DNA of 64,000 bases from Cellulomonas fimi (GTDB lineage Bacteria > Actinomycetota > Actinomycetes > Actinomycetales > Cellulomonadaceae), in contig NZ_CP110680.1 in the NCBI RefSeq assembly GCF_028583725.1, positions 3,782,001 through 3,846,000 of the forward strand, in the 5' to 3' direction. Positions 38,134-47,375 of the stretch are shown piece by piece. The position numbers and the translations under genes were made by a program. The number at the start of each line of letters is the position of its first letter. Positions within the stretch are counted from its first letter, which is position 1. The notes below the pieces were generated by a model. It worked only from the letters and a program-made list of their open reading frames with translations, made no database searches and was not told the DNA's origin.

Positions 38134-38364
38134 TCAGAACGTGACGGGCGGCGGGGTGCCCTCGGCGAGGGTGCGGCGGCGCTCGTCGTCCAGACCGACC
38201 AGGCCCTGCTCGGTCGCGGCCAGCACCTCGGCCGGGACGCGGACGCGCAGCCGGACGCGGTTGCCGGGCTGACGCAGCGGAAGGGCGCCCGAGCCGGAGC
38301 GGGCAGCCGAGAGCGCTCCCACGCCCTCAGGCGCGGGCCCCGGCTCCTCGGACCACTCCGTCAC
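38134..38364 (-). CDS. Small hypothetical protein
   Basis: A 76-residue product starting at GTG 38364, which follows a TAGCGT box at leaderless spacing. The second half, RVRLRVRVPAEVLAATEQGLVGLDDERRRTLAEG, looks like a strand followed by a helix and ends PPPVTF; the first half is low-complexity. No family is recognised. It sits alone between a convergent oxidoreductase gene and the LysR gene. Confidence 0.45.
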   Translation of the reverse strand: MTEWSEEPGPAPEGVGALSAARSGSGALPLRQPGNRVRLRVRVPAEVLAATEQGLVGLDDERRRTLAEGTPPPVTF

Positions 38365-38432
38365 GACCCGGGACGCTAGCGCAGGACGGGCGCCCGCGCG
38401 AGCCCCCGAGGGGGTGGAGGTGCGGAGCGCGC

Positions 38433-39344
38433 TCAGGACGGTCGCGGCCCGCCGATCCGGTCCGCGAGCACGCGCAGCTCGTCGAGCACGCGCCGCACCA
38501 CGACACGCTCCGCCCGGTCCGCGCGCAGCAGCGCGTCGATGCGCCGCCCGGCCCGGACGTCCGCGAGCGGGACGAGGCGCACGCGCGGGTCGTCGCCGAA
38601 CGTGTAGCGCGGCAGCAGCGCGACGCCGTGACCTACGGCGACGAACGACGCGGCGACGTGGAAGTCGTTGATGCGGTGGACGACGCGGGGCGCGTCACCG
38701 GAGCGGCGGGCGACCGCGGCGAGGACCGTGGCCACCGGGAAGCCCTCACGGACGGCGACCCAGTCGACGCCGGCGAGGTCGCCGGGCGGCACGGACCGGC
38801 GGCGGGCGAACGGGTGGTCGGGCGGGACGGCGACGTCGAGGGGCTCGCGCAGCAGGGGGACGACGCGGACGCCGGGCGCCGCCCAGGGTCGGCCGTCGTC
38901 GGGGCGGTGCGCGACCACGACGTCGACGCGGTCGGTCAGGGCGACGAAGTCGTCCTGCGCCACGTCCTCGTCGGAGCACTCGACGACGACCCCGTCCAGC
39001 GCGGCCACCCGGCTCAGCAGGCCGGGCAGGAGCAGCTGTGCGCCGCTCTGGAACGCGCTGACCCGCACGACGCCCACCGGGCGGGCGAGGTAGGCGTCGA
39101 CGGCCCCGCGCGCGCGTTCGAGCGCCACGGCGACGTCGACCGCGGCGTCGGCGAGCGCGACCCCCGCGGCGGTGAGCCGCAGCCCGCGGCCGACGCGCTC
39201 GGTGAGCGGGACGCCGACCTCGCGCTGCAGCCCGGCGACGTGCTGCGACACGGCGGACGGTGTGAGGTGCAGCGCCGCGGCGGCCGCGGTCACGCCGCCC
39301 TGGACGTGCACGGCGCGCAGGATCTCGAGGGAGCGGGCGTCCAC
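38433..39344 (-). CDS. LysR-family transcriptional regulator
   Basis: A 303-residue regulator. The winged HTH (about 1-60) reads MDARSLEILRAVHVQGGVTAAAAALHLTPSAVSQHVAGLQREVG, and the co-inducer-binding domain (about 88-295) is of normal length. GTG 39344 lies close to a TAGCGT box, and the transcript is probably leaderless. It is divergent from the EamA gene across a 96-bp region with a dyad, the standard arrangement in which a LysR protein controls its neighbour. Confidence 0.92.
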   Translation of the reverse strand: MDARSLEILRAVHVQGGVTAAAAALHLTPSAVSQHVAGLQREVGVPLTERVGRGLRLTAAGVALADAAVDVAVALERARGAVDAYLARPVGVVRVSAFQSGAQLLLPGLLSRVAALDGVVVECSDEDVAQDDFVALTDRVDVVVAHRPDDGRPWAAPGVRVVPLLREPLDVAVPPDHPFARRRSVPPGDLAGVDWVAVREGFPVATVLAAVARRSGDAPRVVHRINDFHVAASFVAVGHGVALLPRYTFGDDPRVRLVPLADVRAGRRIDALLRADRAERVVVRRVLDELRVLADRIGGPRPS

Positions 39345-39367
39345 GCCGTCGACGCTAGCGCGGATCG

Positions 39368-39414
39368 TTCAGCGTCGCTGCATCATCGGATCGCGACAAC
39401 TCGATGGTGCTGAA
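39368..39414. promoter_or_regulatory. Candidate LysR-type binding region
   Basis: TTCAGC (39368-39373) pairs with GCTGAA (39409-39414), and within it GCATCATCG pairs with CGATGGTGC with one mismatch. The nested dyads lie in the middle of the divergent LysR/EamA promoter region. Confidence 0.5.
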
Positions 39415-39440
39415 GGGTCGCGCCCGTCCATGCTGACGAC

Positions 39441-40502
39441 GTGACCGCCCGCGACCGCGCCCTCGCCGTCCTCGTCGCCGTGCTGTGGGGCCTGAACTTC
39501 ACGGCCATCCACCTGCAGCTCGAGCAGTTCCCGCCGTTCCTGCTCGTCGCGCTCCGCTTCGCGCTCATCGCGGTGCCGACCGTGCTCCTCGTCCGACGCC
39601 CTGCCGCGCCGTGGCGGTGGGTGCTGCTCTACGGCCTCGGGTTCGGCGTCCTGCAGTTCCTGTTCCTCTACCTGGCGATGGACTCCGGCATGCCGACGGG
39701 CCTCGCGTCGCTCGTGCTCCAGTCGTCCGCACCCTTCACCGTCGTGCTCGCGGCGGCGCTGCTGCGCGAGCGGATCACTGCGCGGCAGGGCGTGGGCGTC
39801 GGGGTCGCGGTCGTCGGGCTCGGCGGGATCGCGCTGCACCGGGCGGGCCTCGACGGCGGCGCGACGCTGCTGCCCGTCGTGCTCACCTTGTGCGGCGGGC
39901 TCGGGTGGGCCGTCGGGAACCTCGGGAACCGCCTCGCGATGCGCGCCGCCCCCGGCGAGCCGCTGCGGCTCCTGCTCTGGATGTCCGTCGTGCCGCCGCT
40001 GCCGATGCTCGCCGCGTCGCTCGTCGTCGAGGGGCCGGAGCGCATCGCGGCGTCGTTCGACGGGCTCGCGACCGCGCAGGGGCTGCTCGCGGTCGGCGGG
40101 CTCCTCTACACGGTCCTCATCGGCACGCTGCTCGGCTCGGGCCTGTGGACCGCACTCATGGGCCGGCACCCGTCGAGCACCGTCGCACCGTTCTCGATGC
40201 TCGTGCCGGTCGCCGGGATCGCCGCGTCGTGGCTCCTGCTGCGCGAGCCGACCCCGCTCGTCGAGATCGCGTGGGGCGTCGTCGTGGTCGGCGGCGTGCT
40301 GCTCGGCAGCACGCGCGCCGCGCCGCGGTGGTGGCCGGGCGGCTCGCGTCAGCCGGCGACGGGGACGACGAGCGCCGTGGCGACCGCCGCGACACCCTCG
40401 CCGCGACCGGTCAGCCCCAGCCCGTCCGACGTCGTCGCCGACACCGTGACGGGTGCCCCCGCGGCCGACGACAGCGCCGCCTCCGCCTCGGCGCGCCGCT
40501 GA
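39441..40502 (+). CDS. EamA-family (DMT superfamily) transporter
   Basis: A 353-residue membrane protein with ten hydrophobic segments in two EamA halves (about 1-140 and 145-290). Examples are [21 protein letters not shown] at the start, [19 protein letters not shown] ending the first half, and [26 protein letters not shown] ending the second. It probably exports amino acids or other metabolites. The transporter fold is complete by about residue 295; the last 50 or so residues are low-complexity (Thr/Ala/Ser-rich) and are encoded on the strand opposite the end of ispF. GTG 39441 starts it. Confidence 0.87.
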   Translation: MTARDRALAVLVAVLWGLNFTAIHLQLEQFPPFLLVALRFALIAVPTVLLVRRPAAPWRWVLLYGLGFGVLQFLFLYLAMDSGMPTGLASLVLQSSAPFTVVLAAALLRERITARQGVGVGVAVVGLGGIALHRAGLDGGATLLPVVLTLCGGLGWAVGNLGNRLAMRAAPGEPLRLLLWMSVVPPLPMLAASLVVEGPERIAASFDGLATAQGLLAVGGLLYTVLIGTLLGSGLWTALMGRHPSSTVAPFSMLVPVAGIAASWLLLREPTPLVEIAWGVVVVGGVLLGSTRAAPRWWPGGSRQPATGTTSAVATAATPSPRPVSPSPSDVVADTVTGAPAADDSAASASARR

Positions 40503-40846
40503 CCCAGCCGCGGGCGGTTGCCGATCACCTGCACCGCGACGTTGCCGACCTCGAACCCGGCCGCCCGGACGCGACGCGCGGCCTCCGCGAGCAGCGTCGT
40601 GCCCGCGGCACCCTTCCACTGCGGCTCCGAGGTGCCGAAGTTCGACCCGAGGTCGCCCAGGCCCGACGCCGACAGCAGCGCGTCCGCGGCTGCGTGCGCG
40701 GCGACGTCCGCGTCGGAGTGGCCCGCGAGCGGCCGCTCCCCCGGCCACGCCAGCCCGGCGAGGTGCAGCACCGCGTCGGGCGCGGGGTCGGGGTCGTAGG
40801 CGTGCACGTCGACGCCGATCCCCGTCCGGGGCAGCGGCACGGTCAC
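40349..40846 (-). CDS. ispF: 2-C-methyl-D-erythritol 2,4-cyclodiphosphate synthase
   Basis: A 165-residue enzyme of the MEP isoprenoid pathway. Zinc ligands Asp 13 and His 15 occur in GIGVDVHAY, with further residues in [19 protein letters not shown]. The GDLGSNFG loop and the closing [25 protein letters not shown] are typical. GTG 40846 overlaps the ispD stop (GTGA) after a GAGGAGG site. Its last 154 bp are overlapped by the convergent EamA frame. Confidence 0.95.
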   Translation of the reverse strand: MTVPLPRTGIGVDVHAYDPDPAPDAVLHLAGLAWPGERPLAGHSDADVAAHAAADALLSASGLGDLGSNFGTSEPQWKGAAGTTLLAEAARRVRAAGFEVGNVAVQVIGNRPRLGQRRAEAEAALSSAAGAPVTVSATTSDGLGLTGRGEGVAAVATALVVPVAG

Positions 40847-41703
40847 AGGGCCTCCTCGACGGGGACGGGTGCGGGTCGGGCCGTACCACCGGGTGCGGCG
40901 GCCTTGGGCGACACGTCGGGCTGCTCGGAACCGGCCCGCGCCGCGTTGGCGCCCAAGACGAGCTCGGCGACCGCGAGGTCACGTGCGGTGGTGACCTTGG
41001 CGGCGTCCTCGTGGCCCGCGACGACCCAGACCGCGCCACCGGCCAGCTCGACGAGCCCCGCGTCGTCGGACGCGGCGAGCGCCTCGTCGTGCGCGACGTG
41101 CGCCCCGTGCGCGTGGGCGGCGGCCAGGACGTCGAGGCGGAAGCCCTGCGGCGTCTGCACGGCGCGCAGGTCGCCGCGGGGCACGGTCCGGACGACCGGC
41201 TCGACGGCCGGGGACGTCACGTCCTCCCGGAGCGCGTCGGTGCGGGCCTCGGGCGCTCCCACCTGCTTGACGGTGTCCGTCACGGGGACCCCCGGGACGA
41301 CGGCGTCGTGACCGGACCGCACGGCCTCGACGACGCGCGCGACGAGCGCGGGCGGCACCAGGGGTCGCGCGGCGTCGTGGACGAGCACGACGTCGACGCC
41401 GTCGCGCGACGCGAGGACGTCGAGCGCGGCGGCGACGGACGACTGCCGCGTCGGCCCCCCACGCACGACGACCACGTCGCCACCGAGCCCCTCGAGGAGG
41501 GAGCGGACGGTGTCGACGTGGTCGGCGGGTGCGGTGACGACGAGCGTCCCGACCTGCTCACCGTCCGAGGTGCGGGCGGTGAGCAGCCGGCGCGCGGCGT
41601 GCACGACGAGCGGTTCGCCACCGAGCGGCACGAGGGCCTTCGGCAGCGTGTGGCCGAGCCGGGAACCGCTCCCGGCGGCCGTGAGGACGGCGGCGACGCT
41701 CAC
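40843..41703 (-). CDS. ispD: 2-C-methyl-D-erythritol 4-phosphate cytidylyltransferase
   Basis: A 286-residue MEP-pathway enzyme. The nucleotide loop is [27 protein letters not shown], with [29 protein letters not shown] and [12 protein letters not shown] following. The last 40 residues (from about 245) are a Pro/Ala-rich tail beyond the usual enzyme end. GTG 41703 gives the natural N-terminus but has little ribosome site, consistent with coupling to carD 46 bp upstream. CarD-IspD-IspF order is common in actinomycetes. Confidence 0.93.
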   Translation of the reverse strand: MSVAAVLTAAGSGSRLGHTLPKALVPLGGEPLVVHAARRLLTARTSDGEQVGTLVVTAPADHVDTVRSLLEGLGGDVVVVRGGPTRQSSVAAALDVLASRDGVDVVLVHDAARPLVPPALVARVVEAVRSGHDAVVPGVPVTDTVKQVGAPEARTDALREDVTSPAVEPVVRTVPRGDLRAVQTPQGFRLDVLAAAHAHGAHVAHDEALAASDDAGLVELAGGAVWVVAGHEDAAKVTTARDLAVAELVLGANAARAGSEQPDVSPKAAAPGGTARPAPVPVEEAL

Positions 41704-41749
41704 CGGGACGCGGGGGCGAGGTGGGCGTGGCCGACGTGTTCGACGAGGG

Positions 41750-42232
41750 TCAGGACGCGAGGACCTCGTCGAGGATCGCCTCGGCCTTCTCCTCCTCGGT
41801 GTGCTCGGCCAGTGCGAGCTCCGAGACGAGGATCTGACGGGCCTTGGCGAGCATGCGCTTCTCGCCCGCGGACAGGCCGCGGTCGGCGTCACGACGCGAC
41901 AGGTCGCGCACGACCTCCGCGACCTTGATGACGTCGCCCGAGGCGAGCTTCTCGAGGTTGGCCTTGTAACGGCGCGACCAGTTGGTCGGCTCCTCCGTGT
42001 ACGGGGCGCGCAGCACCTCGAACACCCGGTCGAGGCCCTCCTGGCCCACGACGTCACGCACACCCACGAGGTCGACGTTCTCCGCCGGTACCTCGATGGT
42101 CAGGTCCCCCTGTGCGACCTTGAGCTTGAGGTAGATCTTGTCCTCTCCGCGGATGGTCCTGGTCTTGATCTCTTCGATCAACGCTGCACCGTGGTGCGGG
42201 TAGACAACGGTCTCCCCAACAGTGAAAGTCAT
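41750..42232 (-). CDS. carD: CarD-family RNA polymerase-binding regulator
   Basis: A 160-residue protein. The N-terminal Tudor-like RNAP-interaction domain (1-60) begins [22 protein letters not shown]. The helical DNA-binding domain (about 65-160) has [34 protein letters not shown], with the conserved Trp that stabilises the open promoter complex. It activates rRNA and many housekeeping promoters. ATG 42232 is supported by the Tudor-domain start. A TAAGAT -10-like box on the minus strand (42262-42267) gives a leader of about 25-30 nt. Confidence 0.97.
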   Translation of the reverse strand: MTFTVGETVVYPHHGAALIEEIKTRTIRGEDKIYLKLKVAQGDLTIEVPAENVDLVGVRDVVGQEGLDRVFEVLRAPYTEEPTNWSRRYKANLEKLASGDVIKVAEVVRDLSRRDADRGLSAGEKRMLAKARQILVSELALAEHTEEEKAEAILDEVLAS

Positions 42233-42577
42233 CTGCAGGCGTCCCCTTTCGCAGACGTGTATCTTATCACGCCCGATTTGACTCCCCGACGGCGTGAGAC
42301 CTGCATCACTGCAGGTCAGCGCGGTCCTCGTCGGCGGGACTGCATCCCCGACGCCTCGCCACGCGGGACGTCGGACCCACGACCTGGGCGAACGTCCCGG
42401 TAGGTTCCTCCCGGGCAGGTCGCGCGCGTGCGCCGCACCGGGCGCGCCCGCCGGACGGCTAGGCTTGCCGTGCGGTCGTCTACGGAGCCCGCCGGCAGCC
42501 GTCGGCACTCCCCGAGGGCGGCCGTCGACCTGACCGGATCCCCGCCACAGGGGCACCCGACGCCCCGAGGAGTCATC
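42233..42577. promoter_or_regulatory. 345-bp divergent region between carD and a lipoprotein gene
   Basis: No gene is supported. It contains the carD -10-like TAAGAT (minus, 42262-42267) and a perfect 8-bp dyad GACCTGCA-TCAC-TGCAGGTC at 42298-42317. A TAGGCT box (plus, 42460-42465) could start the lipoprotein transcript with a leader of about 105 nt, followed by the GAGGAG ribosome site at 42567-42572. The long leader has no obvious riboswitch. Confidence 0.5.
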
Positions 42578-43159
42578 GTGACCTCGCCCCGCCCCCGCAC
42601 CCCCCGGCTCCTCGCGCTCGCCGGCGCGACCGCCGCCGCGCTCGCGCTCGCGGGCTGCTCGGCCACCAACCCGATCACGACGCAGGACGAGTACGCGGCG
42701 TCCGACGGCGTGCGCGTCACGGTCGGCGAGATCCGGGGCGACAACCTGCTCGTGCTGTCCGACGGTGACGGCGCGCCCGGCGTGCTGCACGGGGGCCTCG
42801 TGAACGACGGCTCCGAGGACGAGCGCGTGACGTTCACGTTCGAGGGCGCCGAGCCGACGACGGTCGACGTCCCCGCGGGCGCCACGGTGCTGCTCGACGG
42901 CACCGACGAGGACGGCCGCGCCGACGTGCGGCTCACCGCGGTCGACACGATCCCGGGCGGTCTCGTCTCGCTGACGCTGGGCACCGACACGTGGGGCTCG
43001 TCGACGTTCGACGTCCCGGTCCTCGACGGCACGCTCCCCGAGTACGCGGGCCTGGTCCCGACGCCCACGCCGACCGCGACGCCCACGCCCACGCCGACGG
43101 CCACCGAGACGGCGGCCGTGGAGCCCACGCCGTCGCCGACGGAGACGTCGCAGGACTGA
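42578..43159 (+). CDS. Putative lipoprotein
   Basis: A 193-residue protein. The signal [20 protein letters not shown] has lipobox LAGC with Cys 27. The mature part is a beta-rich domain of about 125 residues ([45 protein letters not shown]) of the kind seen in DUF461/copper-chaperone-like or cupredoxin-like lipoproteins, though no metal ligands are evident. It ends in a Pro-Thr repeat tail (about 160-193) that may span the wall. GTG 42578 has a GAGGAG site. Confidence 0.8.
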   Translation: MTSPRPRTPRLLALAGATAAALALAGCSATNPITTQDEYAASDGVRVTVGEIRGDNLLVLSDGDGAPGVLHGGLVNDGSEDERVTFTFEGAEPTTVDVPAGATVLLDGTDEDGRADVRLTAVDTIPGGLVSLTLGTDTWGSSTFDVPVLDGTLPEYAGLVPTPTPTATPTPTPTATETAAVEPTPSPTETSQD

Positions 43160-43184
43160 CGCTCCCGCCCCGTACGCACGCGCA

Positions 43185-43219
43185 CGAAGGCCCGACCGGA
43201 TCGCCCGGTCGGGCCTTCG
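43185..43219. terminator. Bidirectional terminator between lipoprotein gene and pstB
   Basis: CGAAGGCCCGACCGG and CCGGTCGGGCCTTCG form a perfect 15-bp stem with a five-base loop. It lies 25 bp after the lipoprotein stop and 31 bp before the pstB stop on the other strand. Confidence 0.8.
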
Positions 43220-43250
43220 CCGCTCCCGGGACGCGCCCGGACGGCCGCGG

Positions 43251-44030
43251 TCAGCCGAAGCGGCCCGAGATGTAGTCCTCGGTGGACTGCTCGCGCGGCG
43301 AGGAGAAGATCGTCGAGGTGTCGTCGATCTCGACCAGGCGGCCCGGCTGGCCGGTGCCGGCGAGGTTGAAGAACGCGGTCCGGTCGGACACGCGCGCGGC
43401 CTGCTGCATGTTGTGGGTGACGATCACGATCGTGTAGCTCGCCTTGAGCTCGGCGATGAGGTCCTCGATCGCGAGGGTCGAGATGGGGTCGAGCGCGGAG
43501 CACGGCTCGTCCATGAGCAGCACCTGCGGCCGCACGGCGATGGCGCGCGCGATGCACAGACGCTGCTGCTGACCGCCGGACAGGCCCGAGCCGGGGCGGT
43601 CGAGGCGGTCCTTGACCTCGTTCCAGAGGTTCGCGCCGCGCAGCGACGCCTCGACGAGGTCCTGCGCGTCGCCCTTCGACATGCGGCGGTTGTTGAGCCG
43701 CACGCCCGCGAGCACGTTCTCGGCGATCGACATCGTCGGGAACGGGTTGGGGCGCTGGAACACCATGCCGACCTGGCGGCGGACCGCGACGGGGTCGATG
43801 TCGTTGCCGTAGAGGTCGACGCCGTCCATCGCGACGGTGCCCTCGACGCGAGCGCCCGGGATGACCTCGTGCATGCGGTTGAGCGTCCGCAGGAACGTCG
43901 ACTTGCCGCACCCGGACGGGCCGATGAAGGCCGTGACCGAGCGGGGCTCGATGGCCATCTCGACGTCCGCGACGGCGCGGAAGTCGCCGTAGTAGATGTT
44001 GAGGTCCTTGACGTCGATGCGCTGAGACAT
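43251..44030 (-). CDS. pstB: Phosphate ABC transporter ATP-binding protein
   Basis: A 259-residue ATPase. It starts [20 protein letters not shown] and has Walker [14 protein letters not shown], the PstB-specific [16 protein letters not shown], signature [17 protein letters not shown], Walker [17 protein letters not shown] and switch IVTHNMQQA. It powers high-affinity phosphate import with PstA and PstC. It is the last gene of pstSCAB, nine bases after pstA. Confidence 0.97.
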   Translation of the reverse strand: MSQRIDVKDLNIYYGDFRAVADVEMAIEPRSVTAFIGPSGCGKSTFLRTLNRMHEVIPGARVEGTVAMDGVDLYGNDIDPVAVRRQVGMVFQRPNPFPTMSIAENVLAGVRLNNRRMSKGDAQDLVEASLRGANLWNEVKDRLDRPGSGLSGGQQQRLCIARAIAVRPQVLLMDEPCSALDPISTLAIEDLIAELKASYTIVIVTHNMQQAARVSDRTAFFNLAGTGQPGRLVEIDDTSTIFSSPREQSTEDYISGRFG

Positions 44031-44039
44031 GCGGGGTCC

Positions 44040-44999
44040 TTAGCCGAGGTTCTTGGGAGCGAAGAAGCGGGTGATGAGGCGCGCGACCAGGTTGAGCAGC
44101 ATGACGATGAGGATCAGCGTCAGCGCGGCGGCCCAGGCCCGGTCGTAGTTGATGGTCGCGACGCAGTCGACGGCGTCCGGCGCGCACGGCACGAGGCCCT
44201 GCTGGTACTGCCGGTACACGTAGACGGGCAGCGTCATCATGCGGCCCTCGAACAGGTTGAAGTTGATCGAGTCGATGACGCCGACCGTGACGAGCAGCGG
44301 CGCGGTCTCGCCGATGACGCGCGCGATGGCGATCATCACGCCCGTGCCGATGCCCGCGACGGCGGTGCGCAGGACGACCTTGACGATCGTGAGCCAGCGG
44401 GGGACGCCGAGCGCGAGCGCGGCCTCGCGCAGCTCGTTGGGCACGAGCCGCAGCATCTCCTCGCAGGACCGCACGACGACCGGGATCATCAGGACGGACA
44501 GCGCGACCGACCCGACGATGCCCATGCGGACACCCGGGCCGAGGATGACGGCGAACAGCGCGTACGCGAACAGGCCCGCGACGATCGACGGGATGCCCGT
44601 CATGACGTCGACGAAGAACGTCACCGAGCGCGCGAGCGCGCCGCGCCCGTACTCGACGAGGTAGATGGCGGTGAGCAGGCCGATCGGCACCGAGATGAGC
44701 GTCGCGAACAGCGTGATCTCGACCGTGCCGACGATCGCGTGGTAGATGCCGCCGGCGTCCATGCCGCCGAACACGCCGCGCATCGAGTGCGTGAGGAAGT
44801 ACGCGTCGAACCGCTCGATGCCGTTCGCGATCACGGTCCACGTGACCGAGACCAGCGGCAGCATCGCCACGGCGAACGCGGCGACGACGAGCCCCGTCAT
44901 GAACCGGTCGCGGCGACGGCGACCCTTGTCGACGGTCGACAGCACCCGGCGCAGGTCGGCGTTCGCCGCGGGGGCGACCGGTGCGGTGGCGGCGGTCAT
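44040..44999 (-). CDS. pstA: Phosphate ABC transporter permease PstA
   Basis: A 319-residue membrane permease with six helices. The first, about 34-54, is followed by the long external loop typical of PstA (SMRGVFGGMDAGGIYHAIVG). The EAA-like loop is EEMLRLVPNELREAALALGVPRWLTIVKVVLRTAVAGIGTG, and the end FFAPKNLG is conserved. ATG 44999 overlaps the pstC stop (TGATG), so translation is coupled. Confidence 0.95.
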   Translation of the reverse strand: MTAATAPVAPAANADLRRVLSTVDKGRRRRDRFMTGLVVAAFAVAMLPLVSVTWTVIANGIERFDAYFLTHSMRGVFGGMDAGGIYHAIVGTVEITLFATLISVPIGLLTAIYLVEYGRGALARSVTFFVDVMTGIPSIVAGLFAYALFAVILGPGVRMGIVGSVALSVLMIPVVVRSCEEMLRLVPNELREAALALGVPRWLTIVKVVLRTAVAGIGTGVMIAIARVIGETAPLLVTVGVIDSINFNLFEGRMMTLPVYVYRQYQQGLVPCAPDAVDCVATINYDRAWAAALTLILIVMLLNLVARLITRFFAPKNLG

Positions 45000-46018
45000 C
45001 AGTTGGCTCCCGAGAAGTCCTTGCGGCGCGCGACGATCGCGCGGGCGGCCATGTTGACGAGCAGCGTGATGACGAACAGCGCGAGACCCGTCGCGATGAG
45101 CGCCGAGACGCCCAGCGGGTTCGCCTCGGGGAACTGCGCCGCGATGTTCGCGGCGATCGTCTGCTGCTGGCCGGCGGCGAGCAGGTAGAACGAGTAGAGG
45201 AACCCGGGCGACAGGATCATCAGGACGGCCATCGTCTCGCCCAGCGCGCGGCCGAGGCCCAGCATCGCGGCGGAGATGATGCCCGAGCGCGCGAACGGCA
45301 GCACGGCGGTGCGGATCATCTCCCAGCGGGTCGCGCCGAGCGCGAGCGCCGCCTCCTCGTGCAGCCGCGGGGTCTGCAGGAACACCTCGCGGCTCACGGC
45401 GGTGATGATCGGCAGCAGCATCACGGCGAGGACCAGCCCGACCGTCAGGATGACGCGCGCGGTGGGCGACACGTCGCCGCCGAACAGCGGGATCCAGCCG
45501 AGGTACTCGTTGAGCCACGCCCAGACCGGCTGCACGAGCGGCGCGAGCACGAGCGCGCCCCACAGGCCGTACACGACCGACGGGATCGCGGCGAGCAGGT
45601 CGACCAGGTAGCCGAGGCCCGACGCGAGCCGGCGCGGCGCGTAGTGCGAGATGAACAGGGCGATCCCGAGCGCGATCGGCGTCGCGATCAGCAGCGCGAG
45701 CGCGGCGGCCAGGACCGTGCCGAACACGAGCGGGCCGACGAACGCGGCCAGCGAGTCCGCGCCGCGCAGCCACGTGATCTTCTCGGTCAGCTCGGCGGCC
45801 GGCGTCGTGAGCGCGGGCCACGCGCGCAGCACGAGGAAGACCGCGACCGCGGCGAGGACGACCAGGATGAGGGTGCCCGCGCCCGTCGCGGCCCAGCGGA
45901 ACACGCGGCTCGCGCCCCGGTCCCGCACGCGGCCGGAGCGGCGCAGGGGCGGGGCGGTGCGCGACGGCGGCCCGTCGCTGCGTCGGCCCGCCGTCGGGGG
46001 GCTCGTCGTACTGGTCAC
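44999..46018 (-). CDS. pstC: Phosphate ABC transporter permease PstC
   Basis: A 339-residue permease with six helices. An Arg-rich N-terminal tail is followed by the first helix (about 45-68), ITWLRGADSLAAFVGPLVFGT, and the EAA loop LQTPRLHEEAALALGATRWEMIRTAVLPFARSGI. LGRALGETMAVLM is the classic PstC segment. GTG 46018 has an AGGAG site. A strong hairpin lies between it and pstS. Confidence 0.95.
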   Translation of the reverse strand: MTSTTSPPTAGRRSDGPPSRTAPPLRRSGRVRDRGASRVFRWAATGAGTLILVVLAAVAVFLVLRAWPALTTPAAELTEKITWLRGADSLAAFVGPLVFGTVLAAALALLIATPIALGIALFISHYAPRRLASGLGYLVDLLAAIPSVVYGLWGALVLAPLVQPVWAWLNEYLGWIPLFGGDVSPTARVILTVGLVLAVMLLPIITAVSREVFLQTPRLHEEAALALGATRWEMIRTAVLPFARSGIISAAMLGLGRALGETMAVLMILSPGFLYSFYLLAAGQQQTIAANIAAQFPEANPLGVSALIATGLALFVITLLVNMAARAIVARRKDFSGAN

Positions 46019-46057
46019 GGTTCTCCTGTGAGATCGAAGAGGGGCGACGTGCGAGGA

Positions 46058-46102
46058 GCCGGTGACCGACCCGCATCCCCCCGGTGCGGGCCGGTCACCG
46101 GC
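46058..46102 (-). terminator. Hairpin between pstS and pstC, probable partial terminator
   Basis: An 18-bp stem with a single mismatch (GCCGGTGACC base, CCCGCA/TGCGGG top) and a nine-base loop, beginning seven bases after the pstS stop. It would reduce read-through so that the binding protein is made in excess of the permease, or protect the pstS mRNA 3' end. Confidence 0.65.
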
Positions 46103-46108
46103 GTGCCG

Positions 46109-47221
46109 TCACGCGGCGGCGATCGCCTCGACGGCAGCCTGCGCGTCGGCCGCGAGCGCGTCCGACAGGGGCGCGGAGCCCGCGGCCTGGGCGGCGGCCT
46201 CCTGGCCCTCGGTGCTCACGACGTAGCCGAGGAAGCCCTTGACCAGGTCGGCCGTCGCGGCGTCCTCGTACTGGAGGCACGCGACCGCGTACGAGACGAG
46301 GAACAGCGGGTAGGCACCCGACTCCGTGGTCTCCCGGTCGATGTCGATCACGATGTCGTGCTCGGTGCGGCCCTCGGCGCGCGGCGACGCGTCGAGCGCG
46401 GCCGCGACGGCGTCCGCCGACGGGGCCACCCACTCCTCGCCGACCTTGATCGACGCCTTGCCGAGCGAGCCGGCGGCCGACTCGTCCGCGTAGGTGATCG
46501 TGCCGTTGCCACCCTGGACCGTCTGGATCACGCCGGACGTGCCCTGCGCGGACTCGCCGCCCTCGAGCGGCCAGTTGCCGTCGGCCTCGTGGGCCCACGC
46601 GCCGCCCGACGCCTTGCCGAGCCAGTCGGTGAAGTTCTTCGTCGTGCCCGACTCGTCGAGGCGGTGCACGGGCGTGATCGCGACCGCGGGCAGCTCCGTG
46701 TCGGGGTTCTCAGCGGCGATCTCCGGGGCGTCCCAGCTGGTGATCGTGCCCTGGAAGATGCCGGCGATGGTCGTCGCCGAGAGGTTGAGCTCGGTGATGC
46801 CCTCGAGGTTGAAGACGACGGCGATGGGGCTGACGTAGACGGGGATGTCGATCGCGTCGGCCGAGCAGGTCTCCTGCGCGGTCGCGAGCTCCTCCTCGTC
46901 CAGGGCCGAGTCGGTGCCGGCGAACTGCACGGCGCCCTCGAGGAACTGGGTGCGGCCGCCGCCCGAGCCGACCGGGTCGTAGTTGACGGTGACGTCGGGG
47001 TTGCCGCTCTGGAAGCCGGCGCGCCACGCGTCCATGGCCTTCTCCTGCGACGAGGCGCCCGCACCGTTGAGCTCACCGCTGAGGGTGCTGACGCTCTCGT
47101 CGGACCCGGAGGTCGCGTCGCCGGAGCCGGTCGGGTCGTCCGATCCGCACGCCGCGAGGGCGAGGGCGAGAGCGCCGGTGAGGGCGACCGCCCCGGCGCG
47201 GCGGTGGAGGGAGAGCTTCAC
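46109..47221 (-). CDS. pstS: Phosphate-binding lipoprotein PstS
   Basis: A 370-residue exported lipoprotein. The signal ends ALALALAAC with lipobox Cys 25. The phosphate pocket segments are LNGAGASSQEKAMDAWRAGF, YDPVGSGGGRTQFLEG, QFAGTDSALDEEE and RLDESGTTKNFTDWL. It captures phosphate outside the membrane for PstCAB. GTG 47221 has an AAAGGACGG site. A TACCGT -10 (minus, 47271-47276) lies 50 bp upstream and a PHO box sits just before the expected -35, so it should be induced by RegX3/PhoP under phosphate limitation. Confidence 0.95.
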   Translation of the reverse strand: MKLSLHRRAGAVALTGALALALAACGSDDPTGSGDATSGSDESVSTLSGELNGAGASSQEKAMDAWRAGFQSGNPDVTVNYDPVGSGGGRTQFLEGAVQFAGTDSALDEEELATAQETCSADAIDIPVYVSPIAVVFNLEGITELNLSATTIAGIFQGTITSWDAPEIAAENPDTELPAVAITPVHRLDESGTTKNFTDWLGKASGGAWAHEADGNWPLEGGESAQGTSGVIQTVQGGNGTITYADESAAGSLGKASIKVGEEWVAPSADAVAAALDASPRAEGRTEHDIVIDIDRETTESGAYPLFLVSYAVACLQYEDAATADLVKGFLGYVVSTEGQEAAAQAAGSAPLSDALAADAQAAVEAIAAA

Positions 47222-47307
47222 TGTGGGTCCGTCCTTTCGTGCGCGCACCGGGGTGTGCGCGGCGAGGCCGACGGTAGGAAGCCCACGTGACGCGCCGGAC
47301 GGCGGTG

Positions 47308-47325
47308 GGTGAACCCGGGGTGAAC
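47308..47325 (-). promoter_or_regulatory. PHO box of the pstS promoter
   Basis: On the minus strand two GTTCACC units start 11 bases apart (47325-47319 and 47314-47308) with CCGG between, the direct-repeat form known for phosphate regulators in actinomycetes. It lies 32 bases upstream of the TACCGT -10 box of pstS. Confidence 0.82.
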
Positions 47326-47375
47326 GGTGGCCGACGAAGTGCGCGGCGGTGTCCGGGGACGTGTCCCTGGTGGGA

